From positions 186,001 to 250,000 of the forward strand of contig NZ_JAHXDN010000006.1 in assembly GCF_019375555.1 (NCBI RefSeq): a stretch of DNA of 64,000 bases, written 5' to 3'. Positions 43,643 to 53,074 of this stretch are shown here, piece by piece. Positions within the stretch are counted from its first letter, which is position 1, and each line of letters begins with the position of its first letter. The notes beneath the pieces were generated by a model that saw only the letters and a program-made list of their open reading frames with translations, made no database searches and had not been told where the DNA came from. The position numbers and the translations under genes are program-made. This stretch comes from Roseobacter insulae (GTDB taxonomy: Bacteria > Pseudomonadota > Alphaproteobacteria > Rhodobacterales > Rhodobacteraceae).

Positions 43643-45537
43643 AGCGGCCACCACGCAACATCGGCGGCGGCTATTTTCCGGCCGTCGATGTCGGTGTCTT
43701 CCGGACCGTAGTTGAACGCAAACCGATGCGTTTCGGTATCGCGCAGGCGCAGGCCGTCGGGCAGGGCGCATGTCGTGACGCCCGCGGCCTCGGCCAAATG
43801 CACAATGATGCGATCCCACAAGGCGGCATCCGGCCATGCGCCAAGATAATTCAGCTTGTCGTTGCCCATGACCACGGGCGCCCCATCCACCGTTTCGAAC
43901 AACGTGGGGGCGCCGCCTTCCAGTGTCTCCACCCAGTGATGGACCGATCCGCCCCCGCGCGCCGCCCGCCGGGCAGATGGCGGCAAACTCTCTACCCGCG
44001 CAACGGTCACATCCAGCCCGGGCAGATCGGGGCCCATTGGTACCGGTATCGACAACTCGTCGGTTACGAGGTTGCTGCGGGGTCCGACAAGCGCCACGGT
44101 CTGTGTCAGCGCGGTTGTCAGGGCCGTGGGCATCTTGGCCAACCCGGGCGCCAGAACAAGTTTGTAGCCGGCGAGGTCGCTCACGCTGGACGGGACGATG
44201 TCGATCGACAGCCCGCGCCTGCGCAGAGCCCGGTAAGCATCGAGCATCAAACGGAAATAGCTGAACCCTGCACCCTGTGGCAGGGTGGCCCACGTCCATT
44301 CCGACGGGTAGTCGAAGATCAGCGCTATCGGTGCCGTGCCCCGCGACACCTCGGGCATCTCGGCGATCTCGCGTCCTACCTGAGCGGCCTCGGTCAACCC
44401 CGGTGCGGCCACGTCATCGGGCCTGAGCAACCCGGCATGCATCTGTTCCTGCGCGAAGGGCGCTTGCCGCCAGCGAAAGTAGCTGACGACTTCGGCACCA
44501 TGCGCAAAGGCTTCCCAACTCCACAACCGGACCATGCCGGGCAGCGGGGCCGGGTTGTGCGGCGCCCAGTTCACCGGGCCGGGTTGCTGCTCCATCACCC
44601 ACCAGCGCCCCTCCCTGCCGACCGCCCGGTAGAGGTCGTGATGAAACGCCTGCATGTCGGGGTCGCCCTGGTGCAGGTACCGCGCCTTGTGCTCCTCGCT
44701 GGCTTCGAGACGGTCGGAGAGAAACCCGATCGGGTAGCTGTCCCAACTGGCGATATCAATCGACCGGCCGACATCGAAATGATCGAAATCGAGCACGCGC
44801 CCCATGTAGTTGTGTATCAGCGGTGCGTCGCTGCGCGCGCGGAGGGCGGCCACCTGTACCTCGTGATAACGCATCACCTGATCGGAACTGAACCGGCGGA
44901 ACGCAAGCTCATGGGCGGGCGCGGGCTGTGTTACCGTGAGGTTGGGCAGGTCAATGTCCCCGAAATGACGGTATTCCATGGACCAGAAAACCGTGCCCCA
45001 GGCCCGGTTCAGCGCGTCGATGTCCTGATACCGCGCGGCCAGCCACGTTCTGAATGCTTCGCGGGCGGCATCGGAAAAAGACAGGATGGTGTCATGACAG
45101 CCATATTCATTGTCGATCTGCCAGGCGTGAATCCGTGCATCGCGGCCATAGCGGTCGCCCAGGCGGGCCGCGATTTCACCGCTCGCCGCCCGGTATCCGT
45201 CATGGCTGAAGCAGTAGTGGCGACGCGAGCCGAACTTGCGCGGATTGCCCTGTGGATCAACCGCCAGCATGTCGGGGAACCGCTCCAGCATCCACCGCGG
45301 CGGCGTGCAGGTCGGCGTTCCGAGAATGATTTTCAACCCGGCATCCGCCAGCGTCGCAATCGCCCTGTCCAGCCACCCGAACTCAAAGACCCCGGGCGCC
45401 GGTTCGATCCGGCTCCATGCGAATTCGCCGATCCGGACCCATGAGATACCCGTCTCAACCATGCGTGCGGCATCCTGCGCCCACATCTCTTCGGGCCAGT
45501 GTTCGGGATAGTAGCAAACCCCCAATGCGCGTTTCAC
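43639..45537 (-). CDS. Beta-galactosidase, GH42
   Basis: 632 residues, no signal peptide, so cytoplasmic. N-terminal GVCYYPEHW is typical of GH42. The predicted acid/base Glu144 lies in QIDNEYG and the nucleophile Glu316 in VMEQQPG. Releases galactose from imported beta-galactosides. Last gene of the minus-strand galactoside operon; start overlaps the stop of the lactonase gene (ATG within the TGA overlap). The galactose released can enter the dehydrogenase/lactonase/kinase/aldolase genes just upstream. Confidence 0.93.
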   Translation of the reverse strand: MKRALGVCYYPEHWPEEMWAQDAARMVETGISWVRIGEFAWSRIEPAPGVFEFGWLDRAIATLADAGLKIILGTPTCTPPRWMLERFPDMLAVDPQGNPRKFGSRRHYCFSHDGYRAASGEIAARLGDRYGRDARIHAWQIDNEYGCHDTILSFSDAAREAFRTWLAARYQDIDALNRAWGTVFWSMEYRHFGDIDLPNLTVTQPAPAHELAFRRFSSDQVMRYHEVQVAALRARSDAPLIHNYMGRVLDFDHFDVGRSIDIASWDSYPIGFLSDRLEASEEHKARYLHQGDPDMQAFHHDLYRAVGREGRWWVMEQQPGPVNWAPHNPAPLPGMVRLWSWEAFAHGAEVVSYFRWRQAPFAQEQMHAGLLRPDDVAAPGLTEAAQVGREIAEMPEVSRGTAPIALIFDYPSEWTWATLPQGAGFSYFRLMLDAYRALRRRGLSIDIVPSSVSDLAGYKLVLAPGLAKMPTALTTALTQTVALVGPRSNLVTDELSIPVPMGPDLPGLDVTVARVESLPPSARRAARGGGSVHHWVETLEGGAPTLFETVDGAPVVMGNDKLNYLGAWPDAALWDRIIVHLAEAAGVTTCALPDGLRLRDTETHRFAFNYGPEDTDIDGRKIAAADVAWWPL

Positions 45538-46394
45538 AATATCACCCTCGGTTCCGGCAGCCCCCGGGCCACCCCTTCAGCCGCAAAGGTCATGCCGTGC
45601 GCGTTTTCCTGTTCCAACCGGTTATCGGGAATGCCCTGCCGTGCGGTGGTGATCACGAGTGTCGTCAGGGCCGCCCCCCCGAACGCCGGACAGGTGGCGT
45701 GGGCCGCCGGAACCTCGACAGCCTGCTGAAAGACCCCGTCGGGTGTATAGGCCGCCACACGACCGGCCCCCCATTGTGCCATCCAGATGTTGCCCTCTTG
45801 ATCCACGACGGCGCCATCCGGGTTCAAGCTGTCTTTTGTCAGGTCAATGAAGACCACGGGCGGCCCGGCCGGCCATCCTGAGCGGTCCAGCGGCACGCGC
45901 ATCACCTTGCCGGTCGAGGTGTCCGCGAAATACGCGTAGCTGCGATCCGGGGCGAAACAGATCGCGTTCGAGATCGTGATATCAGCGAAGAGCTTGCGCA
46001 ATTGACCCTGGTATAGCCGGTAGATCGCCCCGGCGCCCGGTTCGGCATTGCAACCCATCGTGCCGATCCAGAAACCACCCCAGGGATCCGCCCGCCCGTC
46101 ATTGGAGCGGGTGACCGGGTTCGTGCCTTCCAGCGGCGTGACAATGGAGCGGCTGCCATCCTGCAGGTTGAAGCGCCACAGCCCGGTGGCGGAGGCGATC
46201 AGCAAGGTCATGTCATCGATCCAGCCGGCGGCGGAAACCGCTTCGTCAAACGGCCATTCATCGGCGCCTCGTGCACTGCGCGTCAGCAACTTGCGCCCGA
46301 TGATGTCAAACCAGAAAAGCTGTTGCCGCGCGGGATGCCAGAGCGGGCCTTCACCCAGCTGGCACTGCCGGGCATCGTAGACATGCGGGGTCAC
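45534..46394 (-). CDS. SMP-30/gluconolactonase-family sugar lactonase
   Basis: 286 residues, six-bladed propeller family. The metal-binding Glu15 lies in LGEGPLW, Asn/Asp in [19 protein letters not shown] and Asp in [12 protein letters not shown] start overlaps the stop of the aldolase gene as GTGA. In this setting it most likely opens galactono-lactone to galactonate (De Ley-Doudoroff pathway); related enzymes open arabinono- or glucono-lactones, so the exact sugar is inferred from the dgoK/dgoA neighbours. Confidence 0.87.
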   Translation of the reverse strand: MTPHVYDARQCQLGEGPLWHPARQQLFWFDIIGRKLLTRSARGADEWPFDEAVSAAGWIDDMTLLIASATGLWRFNLQDGSRSIVTPLEGTNPVTRSNDGRADPWGGFWIGTMGCNAEPGAGAIYRLYQGQLRKLFADITISNAICFAPDRSYAYFADTSTGKVMRVPLDRSGWPAGPPVVFIDLTKDSLNPDGAVVDQEGNIWMAQWGAGRVAAYTPDGVFQQAVEVPAAHATCPAFGGAALTTLVITTARQGIPDNRLEQENAHGMTFAAEGVARGLPEPRVIL

Positions 46395-46996
46395 GCCACC
46401 GCCTTGCTGTAGGCGTCGACGATATTCTTGGCCCGGGCCGCGACGTCCTGGGCGGTCATGCCGGGTTTGTAAATGGCAGACCCGATGCCGAACCCGTCGG
46501 CACTGGCCGCGATCCACTCGCCAAAATTCTCCGGACCCGCGCCGCCGACGGCAAAGACCTTCGTGCCCTTGGGAAGAATAGGCCGCATGGCGGCAAGCCC
46601 TGCGACACCGGCCATCGCCCCGGGAAACAGCTTCAGCCCGTCTGCCCCCGCCTTCAGCGCCGCAAAGGCCTCGGTCGGGGTAAATACGCCCGGCCAGCTC
46701 TCCATCCCGGCAGCCTTGGTGGCGGCGATCACCTCGCCGTCGCAATTGGGGGAGACGATCAGCTTGCCACCCGCATCCGCAACCGCGCGCACGTCGTCCA
46801 CGCTCAGGACGGTGCCCGCGCCGATCAGCGCCTGAGCATCAAAGCCGCGCGCCAGGGCGGCAATGCTGTCCAAGGGATCCGGCGAGTTCAGCGGCACTTC
46901 GATCCGGGCAATGCCAGCGGCGATCAGAGCTTCGGCGACAGCAGGTGCCTCTGCCGGGGTGATCCCGCGCAGGATCGCAATGATGGGAAGGGTCAT
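46391..46996 (-). CDS. dgoA: 2-dehydro-3-deoxy-6-phosphogalactonate aldolase
   Basis: 201 residues of the KDPG/KDPGal aldolase family. Schiff-base Lys122 in GLKLFPG and catalytic Glu33 in RIEVPLNSP. It differs clearly from the Eda at 9102-9743 (KFFPAE, EVTLRT). The LNSP and KLFPG forms are those of DgoA-type enzymes. Cleaves KDPGal to pyruvate and glyceraldehyde 3-phosphate. ATG overlaps the dgoK stop (ATGA). Confidence 0.92.
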   Translation of the reverse strand: MTLPIIAILRGITPAEAPAVAEALIAAGIARIEVPLNSPDPLDSIAALARGFDAQALIGAGTVLSVDDVRAVADAGGKLIVSPNCDGEVIAATKAAGMESWPGVFTPTEAFAALKAGADGLKLFPGAMAGVAGLAAMRPILPKGTKVFAVGGAGPENFGEWIAASADGFGIGSAIYKPGMTAQDVAARAKNIVDAYSKAVA

Positions 46997-47898
46997 GAAT
47001 ATGCCTTTGACTGTCTGTGGGCCGCGGTAAGGCCTGCCAGTGTAGCACTTTCCGTGTCGACCAGCATGGCCGGTACTCCCTGCGTTTCAAGCGCTGCCAG
47101 ATAAGCGTTTGCCTGACGGCCCATGCCCAGGATCGCAACATTCTGGCCCAGCCAGTATGGCCGGGCCGCGGCCAGTTCCGCCCCGATCAGCAGGCCCGAG
47201 AGCGCCGCGCGTGTTGTGGCGGCACCGGTGCCATGCAGGAGGTGCCCGGCGCGCAGTCCAAAAAGCCGGGCGGCAAGCCGTTCGGGCTTCGAGATCGCGT
47301 CGTTTACCGCGCCGGAAAAGGCATCGTCCTCCCAGCCCGCCTCCTTCAGGGAGTGTCGCAGAACCGATTTGTCGCTGAGGAGCGCAAAGAGTTCGCCGGA
47401 CATAAAGGTTTGAAAACTCACGACTTCGCCCGCGCTGAGCTGAGCCCATTTCGTATGGGTGCCCGGCAGACACAACACGCCGTCCCATCCGGGATTCAGC
47501 TGCATGAAGCCTGCGATCTGGGTCTCTTCGCCGCGCATCACATCCGACGGGGCGGCCTGGGACAGGCCGGAGATCACCCGCACATCCAGATCGCCGGAGG
47601 TCGGTGCGGGGGTCAGCTGATCGGCCAGCGGCGTGCAGGGCACCGGGCGGTAGGGGGCCTCGACCCAGCCTTGCCGCGAGCCGACCATGCCGCAGGCGAC
47701 TATCGGCACCGTGTCCGCGGTGAGCCAGTCGGCGATCAGCGCGGCGAGGGCAGGCTCGAACTGATCCGCCGACAGCTTGCCCATGCCATCCTCGGACTGG
47801 GCGCGCGCCAGAACCGTCGCCCCCTGCATGGCAAAGGCGCGCAGATTGGTGGTGCCCCAATCCACGGCGATCCAGTCCGGTGCGATGTCTTTGCTCAT
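46993..47898 (-). CDS. dgoK: 2-dehydro-3-deoxygalactonokinase
   Basis: 301 residues of the DgoK family. N-terminal [13 protein letters not shown] phosphate motif, [26 protein letters not shown] and [10 protein letters not shown] are characteristic. Phosphorylates 2-keto-3-deoxygalactonate with ATP. It lies 7 bp after the SDR gene and is translationally coupled to dgoA. Galactonate dehydratase, the step before it, is not encoded in the window. Confidence 0.93.
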   Translation of the reverse strand: MSKDIAPDWIAVDWGTTNLRAFAMQGATVLARAQSEDGMGKLSADQFEPALAALIADWLTADTVPIVACGMVGSRQGWVEAPYRPVPCTPLADQLTPAPTSGDLDVRVISGLSQAAPSDVMRGEETQIAGFMQLNPGWDGVLCLPGTHTKWAQLSAGEVVSFQTFMSGELFALLSDKSVLRHSLKEAGWEDDAFSGAVNDAISKPERLAARLFGLRAGHLLHGTGAATTRAALSGLLIGAELAAARPYWLGQNVAILGMGRQANAYLAALETQGVPAMLVDTESATLAGLTAAHRQSKAYS

Positions 47899-47905
47899 AC
47901 GCGCG

Positions 47906-48676
47906 CTATCCTGTCGTCACGACGCCACCGTCCACCACCATACACTGCCCCGTCATCATCTTGCTGGTCCGTGAGGCCAGAAAAAGAACAGCATCTACAA
48001 TGTCTTGCGGCTCAAGGTGGGTTTTAAGGCACTGCCGTTCCAGATGCGCGGCAAGACCTTCGGGCGTGGCCCATTTTTCCAACTGCTTTTGGGTCAGAAC
48101 CCAGCCGGGCGCAAGGGCATTCACACGAATACCATCCGGGCCCAGTTCCCGCGCGAGGCTGCGCGTCATCGCCGTGATCCCGCCGTTGGCCGAGGTGTAC
48201 GCGGGGTAGCCCGCGTTGCCCATCATGTAGCTGATCGAGCTGAAGTTGATGATCGAGCCGGAGCCGCGCCTGATCATGCCCGGGGCCACGGCCTGGGCGG
48301 CGAAGAAATAGGCTTTGAGGTTGATAGATAACAGAAAATCCCATTCCTCCGGCGTGACTTCCAGCCAGTTGTGGCGGCGGTCGTTGGCGGCGTTCGACAC
48401 CAGCGCGTCGATCGGGCCATGGGCTTGCTCTGCGGCGGCGATCGTCTTGCGCAGCCCCTCGGTGTCTGTGATGTCGCCCTGAAAGAACAGCGGCGCGCGG
48501 CCGTGTTTCTCGTTCATCTCGGCAACGAATTCGCTGGCATCCGAGCGTCCGATGAAGGCGATATTTGCCCCCTGTGCAAGAAAGCCGTCCGTGAGGTCCG
48601 CGCCGATGCCCGACCCGCCACCGGTGATGTAGATCGAGGCCCCCTTGAGATCGTGAAAGGTTGCATTCTGGGTCAT
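47906..48676 (-). CDS. SDR-family oxidoreductase, probable galactose dehydrogenase, with atypical YxxxN active site
   Basis: 256 residues. Clear SDR fold: GGGSGIG at 20-26, NAAN at 95-98, Asn119 and Ser147 of the catalytic set, C-terminal VDGG. The catalytic YxxxK is YTSAN: Tyr160 is kept but the Lys position (164) is Asn (AAC codon at 48185-48187). The gene is intact and sits first in a dgoK-dgoA-lactonase run, where a galactose 1-dehydrogenase is required, so that role is likely. The substitution raises the question whether it uses a different mechanism, is weakly active, or does another job. Start at ATG 48676 with GGAG upstream. Confidence 0.8.
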   Translation of the reverse strand: MTQNATFHDLKGASIYITGGGSGIGADLTDGFLAQGANIAFIGRSDASEFVAEMNEKHGRAPLFFQGDITDTEGLRKTIAAAEQAHGPIDALVSNAANDRRHNWLEVTPEEWDFLLSINLKAYFFAAQAVAPGMIRRGSGSIINFSSISYMMGNAGYPAYTSANGGITAMTRSLARELGPDGIRVNALAPGWVLTQKQLEKWATPEGLAAHLERQCLKTHLEPQDIVDAVLFLASRTSKMMTGQCMVVDGGVVTTG

Positions 48677-48701
48677 GGGTCACGCTCCAAACTGACGTAT
48701 G

Positions 48702-48735
48702 ATCGGTGTGCACCGATTGTGCACAGCACGTGCAC
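48702..48735. promoter_or_regulatory. Phased GTGCAC array and palindrome upstream of the galactose SDR
   Basis: GTGCAC occurs at 48708-48713, 48719-48724 and 48730-48735, exactly 11 bp apart. The first copy lies inside a 16-bp palindrome ATCGGTG-TG-CACCGAT (48702-48717). The array occupies the 88-bp gap between the alpha-galactosidase stop and the SDR start, 26 bp before the start codon. Such helical phasing suggests side-by-side binding of a regulator on one DNA face and an internal promoter for the SDR-dgoK-dgoA-lactonase-beta-galactosidase genes. The regulator is unknown. Confidence 0.5.
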
Positions 48736-48764
48736 CGCGGCGGCACTGGACTTGCGGGACATCC

Positions 48765-50849
48765 TCACAGGCGCCTGCCTTCCAGCACCCACATGGATTC
48801 AGGAAAGCTCCACGGCAGGGTCAGGCCGTTGTGCATCAGGGCCGCCCCGGTCAGGGTCACGGGTCCGTCTTTCAGCGCGAGCTTTCCCCGCGACAGCATG
48901 GAGGCAGAGCCGCGATTGCGCAAGCTGACCTCGTAGCGCGCCGCAGGGTCCAGCCGCGTGAGGCGCAGCGGCCGCGGGGCGATCTGGGGCGAGGTGCCGG
49001 ATTTGCCGGAAAACACGACGAAGCGACTGCCGTCGCGCGCCTGCTGCTGCTCGGCGATGACCGAAGGGTCAGAGGCATCGAGCCGCAGGATATCGGCGGC
49101 ATACATCCAGTCACGGTTCGCCTTCCACCACGTGGTGACATCGGTGAGCACGGCGGTCTCATGCTCGGTCAGCTCGCGCGGGTCCATCTCGAACCCCATG
49201 TGGCGCTGGGCGGCGACCCAGGCGCGGAATTCGATGTCGAGGGTGCGTCCCGAGGTGTGGCAGCGCCGGGGGCCAACGTGGCTGCCGGTCACCGCCGAGG
49301 GGATGAAGAGCGCCGCGTTATGCTGCATGTTCAGCCGTTCCAGCGCATCATTGCTGTCGCTGAGCCAGACCCGCTGGGTACGGCTGAGAATACCGAAGTC
49401 GATGCGGCCGCCGCCGGAGGCGCAGCTTTCGATCTCCACATCCGGGAAATCGGCGCGCAACCGGTCGATCAGCGCATAAGAGCCACGGGTCTGGGCCGCG
49501 TCCGGCATCGGCAGCACGCGGTTATGGTCCCATTTGATGTAGTCGATGGGATGGGTGGCGAGCAGCGCAGCGATGCGGTCATAGAGAAAATCGCGCACAT
49601 CCCGAAGACCCATGTTCAGGGCTTTTTGCTGGCGGCCGAGGATCTGGTCTTCGGCCCCCAGCGCCCAGTCGGGATGGGCGCGGTGAATGTTGGAATTGGG
49701 GTTGATCATTTCCGGCTCGAACCAGATGCCGAAGCTCATGCCGTGACCATGCACGTAGTCGATCAGCGGGCCCAGCCCGTCGGGATACTTGCGCGGGTCG
49801 ACCTCCCAGTCGCTGAGGCTTGAGGTGTCATCGTCACGCTGCCCGAACCAGCCGTCATCCAGCACAAAACGTTCCGCCCCGAGCTTGGCGGCGCGTGTCG
49901 CGATGTCCTTGAGCACGGGCAGGTCATGGGCGAAATAAACCGCTTCCCAGCAGTTGTAATGCACCGGGCGGGGACGGCCGGGTTTGGTCCAGGTGACGAT
50001 CCGGTCGCGCATATGACGCTGGAAGGAGACCGCGCAGCCATTAAGCCCGTCGGAAGAATAGACCGCGTAGAGCGGTGCTGTGCGGAATTCGGTGGCGGGG
50101 GCGGTTTCCATGCGCGCGGCGTGGCCGAACTGGATCTGCCGCCGACCGTCGGGCAGTTCCTCGGCAATCATGCGGTGTCCGCCCGACCAGCCGTAGTGAA
50201 AGGCGAAAGCCTCTCCCGAGGCATTGGTCGCCCCCCGGCAGGGCACCAGCAGGCCGGGGAAATGTTCATGCCCGGTGCGCCCGGTGCGGTTTTCGCGGTA
50301 GCGGATGCCCGGTGACCACGCGGTGCGGTTGAGCTGGAATTCGCCGCACCAGCGCCCGGCCAGATCAATCATCTCGTCTGAGTGCTGCGGCGCGGGCAGC
50401 ACGGGGGCGGCGAGCCAGTGCAGGTGCAGCGGGCGGTCCGCGTGCAGCCGCGCGGCCATCACGATCACATGGGTTTCGGGGTCAAGCTCGAAGGTCGCCT
50501 CGTAGGTCAGGCGGTTGTCCGTGTCACGGCAGGTGACGGTGAGGCCGTTGTCGCGCGGCGTGACATCGGCCAGTTTGAACTTGGGCAGAAGCGGCGTGCC
50601 GTCCTGATCGCGCACCACGATGCCGGGCTGGCCGGGAAATGTGCGCGAGGCTTCCGGGCAGAGCGACAGGTCGGGGTTTTCATCCAGCATGCCGCCGGTC
50701 ACATCGAGCGCGCTGGTGCGCGCCAGTTGCACGAGGTCCTCGTCTTCGGGCAGGGGCGCGCCCCAGTAAATCACCTGCGGGCAACGGCCGCCCGAAGAGG
50801 CGAGCGCCAGCGTCTGACGCTCGTCATCCAACCGCCAGGCCGTTGTCAC
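48765..50849 (-). CDS. Alpha-galactosidase, GH36
   Basis: 694 residues, no signal peptide. N-terminal beta-sandwich and a GH36 barrel: DDGWFGQRDDD, the predicted nucleophile Asp441 in YIKWDHNR, SCASGGGRIDFG, and predicted acid/base Asp498 in WLSDSNDALERL. Hydrolyses melibiose/raffinose-type oligosaccharides to galactose in the cytoplasm. GTG start overlaps the permease stop as GTGA, so it is coupled to the transporter genes. Confidence 0.92.
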   Translation of the reverse strand: MTTAWRLDDERQTLALASSGGRCPQVIYWGAPLPEDEDLVQLARTSALDVTGGMLDENPDLSLCPEASRTFPGQPGIVVRDQDGTPLLPKFKLADVTPRDNGLTVTCRDTDNRLTYEATFELDPETHVIVMAARLHADRPLHLHWLAAPVLPAPQHSDEMIDLAGRWCGEFQLNRTAWSPGIRYRENRTGRTGHEHFPGLLVPCRGATNASGEAFAFHYGWSGGHRMIAEELPDGRRQIQFGHAARMETAPATEFRTAPLYAVYSSDGLNGCAVSFQRHMRDRIVTWTKPGRPRPVHYNCWEAVYFAHDLPVLKDIATRAAKLGAERFVLDDGWFGQRDDDTSSLSDWEVDPRKYPDGLGPLIDYVHGHGMSFGIWFEPEMINPNSNIHRAHPDWALGAEDQILGRQQKALNMGLRDVRDFLYDRIAALLATHPIDYIKWDHNRVLPMPDAAQTRGSYALIDRLRADFPDVEIESCASGGGRIDFGILSRTQRVWLSDSNDALERLNMQHNAALFIPSAVTGSHVGPRRCHTSGRTLDIEFRAWVAAQRHMGFEMDPRELTEHETAVLTDVTTWWKANRDWMYAADILRLDASDPSVIAEQQQARDGSRFVVFSGKSGTSPQIAPRPLRLTRLDPAARYEVSLRNRGSASMLSRGKLALKDGPVTLTGAALMHNGLTLPWSFPESMWVLEGRRL

Positions 50850-51694
50850 TTTACGGCACCAAGTGTCAGGCCGGCGATGAAGTGCTTCTGCATCAGGAAG
50901 AACATCAGTACCGGGGGCAGGGCCGCCACGATGGAGCCTGCGCTCATCAGGTGATAGGCGGCGCGGAACTGCGCGTTGAAGCTGGTGATCCCGGCGGTGA
51001 CGGGCTGGCTTTCGGGGCCTTGTGTCAGCACGACGGCCCAGAAGTAATCGTTCCAGATGAAGGTGAAGATCAGCACCGCCAGCGCCGCGATCGCAGGTTT
51101 CATCAGCGGGATGACCACGTACCAGAAGATCTTCCATTCCGCGATGCCTTCGACGCGGGCGGCCTCGACCAGCTCATACGGCAGGGCGCGGATGAAGTTG
51201 CGCATGAAGAGGGTGCAGAAACCGGTCTGGAAGGCGACGTGAAACAGCACAAGCCCGGTCTTGGTGTTATAAAGCCCCATGTCGAGGGTGAGGTCGCGCA
51301 CCGGCACCATGAGGATCTGGAAGGGCACGAAGTTGCCTGCCACGAACATGAAGAAGACCCAGATGTTGGACTTGAACTTGTAGATGCCAAGCGCAAAGCC
51401 CGCGAGGCAGCTGAGCGTGACCGCGCCGATGACCGTGGGCACGGTGATCAGCACCGAATTGAGCATGTAGCGGGGCATGTCGGAGTTGAAGAACACCTGC
51501 CCGTAGTTGTTGAACATCTCGAAGGACGAGGGCAGGCCCCAGTAGTTGCCCTGGGTGAAATCCACCGCCGGTTTGATCGAAAAGACCGCAACGGCGATCA
51601 GCGGCAGCAGCCACATGATCAGGGCGACGGGCAGGAGCGACTGGTAGGTCAGCTGCCAGGAACGGGGGGTTTTCTCAATGGGTGTCGGGAACAT
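50846..51694 (-). CDS. Galactoside ABC transporter permease 2 (MalG-type)
   Basis: 282 residues with six hydrophobic segments and the EAA loop LVEAARVEGIAEWKIFWYVVIPLMKPA. Pairs with the MalF-type permease at 52046-52972. Its stop overlaps the alpha-galactosidase start; its start lies 2 bp before the YjbR-like gene's stop region. Substrate assignment to alpha-galactosides comes from the coupled GH36 gene. Confidence 0.9.
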   Translation of the reverse strand: MFPTPIEKTPRSWQLTYQSLLPVALIMWLLPLIAVAVFSIKPAVDFTQGNYWGLPSSFEMFNNYGQVFFNSDMPRYMLNSVLITVPTVIGAVTLSCLAGFALGIYKFKSNIWVFFMFVAGNFVPFQILMVPVRDLTLDMGLYNTKTGLVLFHVAFQTGFCTLFMRNFIRALPYELVEAARVEGIAEWKIFWYVVIPLMKPAIAALAVLIFTFIWNDYFWAVVLTQGPESQPVTAGITSFNAQFRAAYHLMSAGSIVAALPPVLMFFLMQKHFIAGLTLGAVK

Positions 51695-51695
51695 G

Positions 51696-52049
51696 TCAGG
51701 CCTCCTCGCGGGCGGGCAGTGCGGCTTGCGCTTTCTTGGTCAGACCGGCGCGCACGATGTCGTAGGATGTGCAGAGCCGGTGCGACAATTCGCTGTCATC
51801 GGTGGTGTCCGGCAGGGTGATCCAGCTGCGGTGGAAATAGGGCGCCTTGATGCCGACACCGGCGTCGATCAGCATCGTGGCGGTATCCACATCCGCCGTT
51901 TTGACCGACACGCCGGGCAGAGACGCGCCGATGCAGGCAAACATCTTGTCGGCGACTTTCCAGGCGTCGTGGCCGCCACCCCAGGGGTCGGATTTCTCCG
52001 CCCCCGGCAGGGGCGCGCAGATCTTGTGCACCCGCTCCCGGAAGGTCAT
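51696..52049 (-). CDS. MmcQ/YjbR-family small protein within the galactoside transporter operon
   Basis: 117 residues. Sequence pattern of the MmcQ/YjbR (CyaY-like fold) family: N-terminal FRERVHKICAPLPGAEKSDPWGGGHDAWKVADKMFA, then WITLPDTTDDSELSHRLCTSYDIVRAGL. Often annotated as DNA-binding, but the biochemical role of the family is not established. It is wedged between two permease genes; the start overlaps the upstream permease stop (ATGA) and the downstream permease begins 1-2 bp later, so it is fully integrated in the operon. Confidence 0.8.
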   Translation of the reverse strand: MTFRERVHKICAPLPGAEKSDPWGGGHDAWKVADKMFACIGASLPGVSVKTADVDTATMLIDAGVGIKAPYFHRSWITLPDTTDDSELSHRLCTSYDIVRAGLTKKAQAALPAREEA

Positions 52050-52972
52050 CGGCCTTTCTCCTCTTTCCACATCGACCAGAGGAAATAGGCAATGAAGACC
52101 AGCATGATCAGGAACAGCACCACGGCGATGGCCGCGCCATAGCCCATGCGGAACCCGTATTCCGACAGCGCCTTTTCGAACATGTAGAAGGAGAGCACCC
52201 GGGTCTGGCCGAAGGGGCCGCCGTTGGTCATGATCGAGATCAGGTCGAAGGAGCGCAGGGCGCCGATGATCGTCACCACGAAGGCGATGAAGGTGGCAGG
52301 CTTGAGCTGCGGGATGATGATGAACCACAGCATCCGCCAGCCCTTGGCGCCATCGAGACGCCCGGCCTCGATCTGCTCGGGGTCCACGGCGTTCAACCCG
52401 GTGAGATAAAGGATCATGCAATAGGCGGTCTGCGGCCAGAGACCGGCGGCGATGATGCCGTAGGTCGCCATCGTCGGATCGCCCAGCACGTTGACCGGGC
52501 CAAGACCCACAAGGCCCAGCACTCCGTTCAGCAGGCCTTCGTTCGGCAGGTAGAACCACGAGAACACGAGACCCACAACAACCTGGCTGAGCACGAAGGG
52601 GAAGAAGAACAGCGATTTGTAGATGCGGATACCGGTGACCGTCTGGTTCAGGAAGAGGGCGATGAACAGCCCGCCCGGGATCGCCAGCAGGTAGAACAGC
52701 AGCCACTTGAGGTTGTTCCAGAGCGACACCTCGAAAGCGCCATCATCCATCAGCTCAACGTAGTTGTCCATGCCGATGAACCGCGCCTCGCCGAGCCCGT
52801 CCCAGTCATAGAAGGAGATGACGATCGACTGATAGATCGGCCAGATCACGTAAAAGGCGAAAAACAGGATGGCGGGAGCCAGAAACAGCCATGGCGTGAC
52901 CGCGATTTCGTTGCGCTTGTACCAGCCGCGTGGCTGGGCTGTTGTAGTGGGAACGGCTGGGGCGGTTGTCAT
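52046..52972 (-). CDS. Galactoside ABC transporter permease 1 (MalF-type)
   Basis: 308 residues. A proline/threonine-rich cytoplasmic N-terminus (about 30 residues) is followed by six hydrophobic segments and the EAA loop IEAGRLDGAKGWRMLWFIIIPQLKPA. Forms the channel with the MalG-type partner. Separated from the binding-protein gene by 138 bp containing a hairpin. Its stop overlaps the YjbR-like gene start. Confidence 0.9.
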   Translation of the reverse strand: MTTAPAVPTTTAQPRGWYKRNEIAVTPWLFLAPAILFFAFYVIWPIYQSIVISFYDWDGLGEARFIGMDNYVELMDDGAFEVSLWNNLKWLLFYLLAIPGGLFIALFLNQTVTGIRIYKSLFFFPFVLSQVVVGLVFSWFYLPNEGLLNGVLGLVGLGPVNVLGDPTMATYGIIAAGLWPQTAYCMILYLTGLNAVDPEQIEAGRLDGAKGWRMLWFIIIPQLKPATFIAFVVTIIGALRSFDLISIMTNGGPFGQTRVLSFYMFEKALSEYGFRMGYGAAIAVVLFLIMLVFIAYFLWSMWKEEKGR

Positions 52973-53074
52973 CGACGCATCTCCTCCTCGGTCGTGCGGG
53001 GCACGCGATCACTTACGTGGGCGGCGCACACGGCAGCACGGGCAATCGTGCTGGCGACTGGGCCGGGGATGGGC

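Noticed and set aside
43249-45444. Open frame of about 731 codons on the plus strand opposite the GH42 gene
   Set aside because: Overlaps glk and the antisense of a well-supported beta-galactosidase with intact catalytic residues; composition is that of a shadow frame.
48702-48735. GTGCAC repeats as a tiny CRISPR or satellite
   Set aside because: Three 6-bp copies with 5-bp spacers are far too short for CRISPR; an operator array is the better reading.
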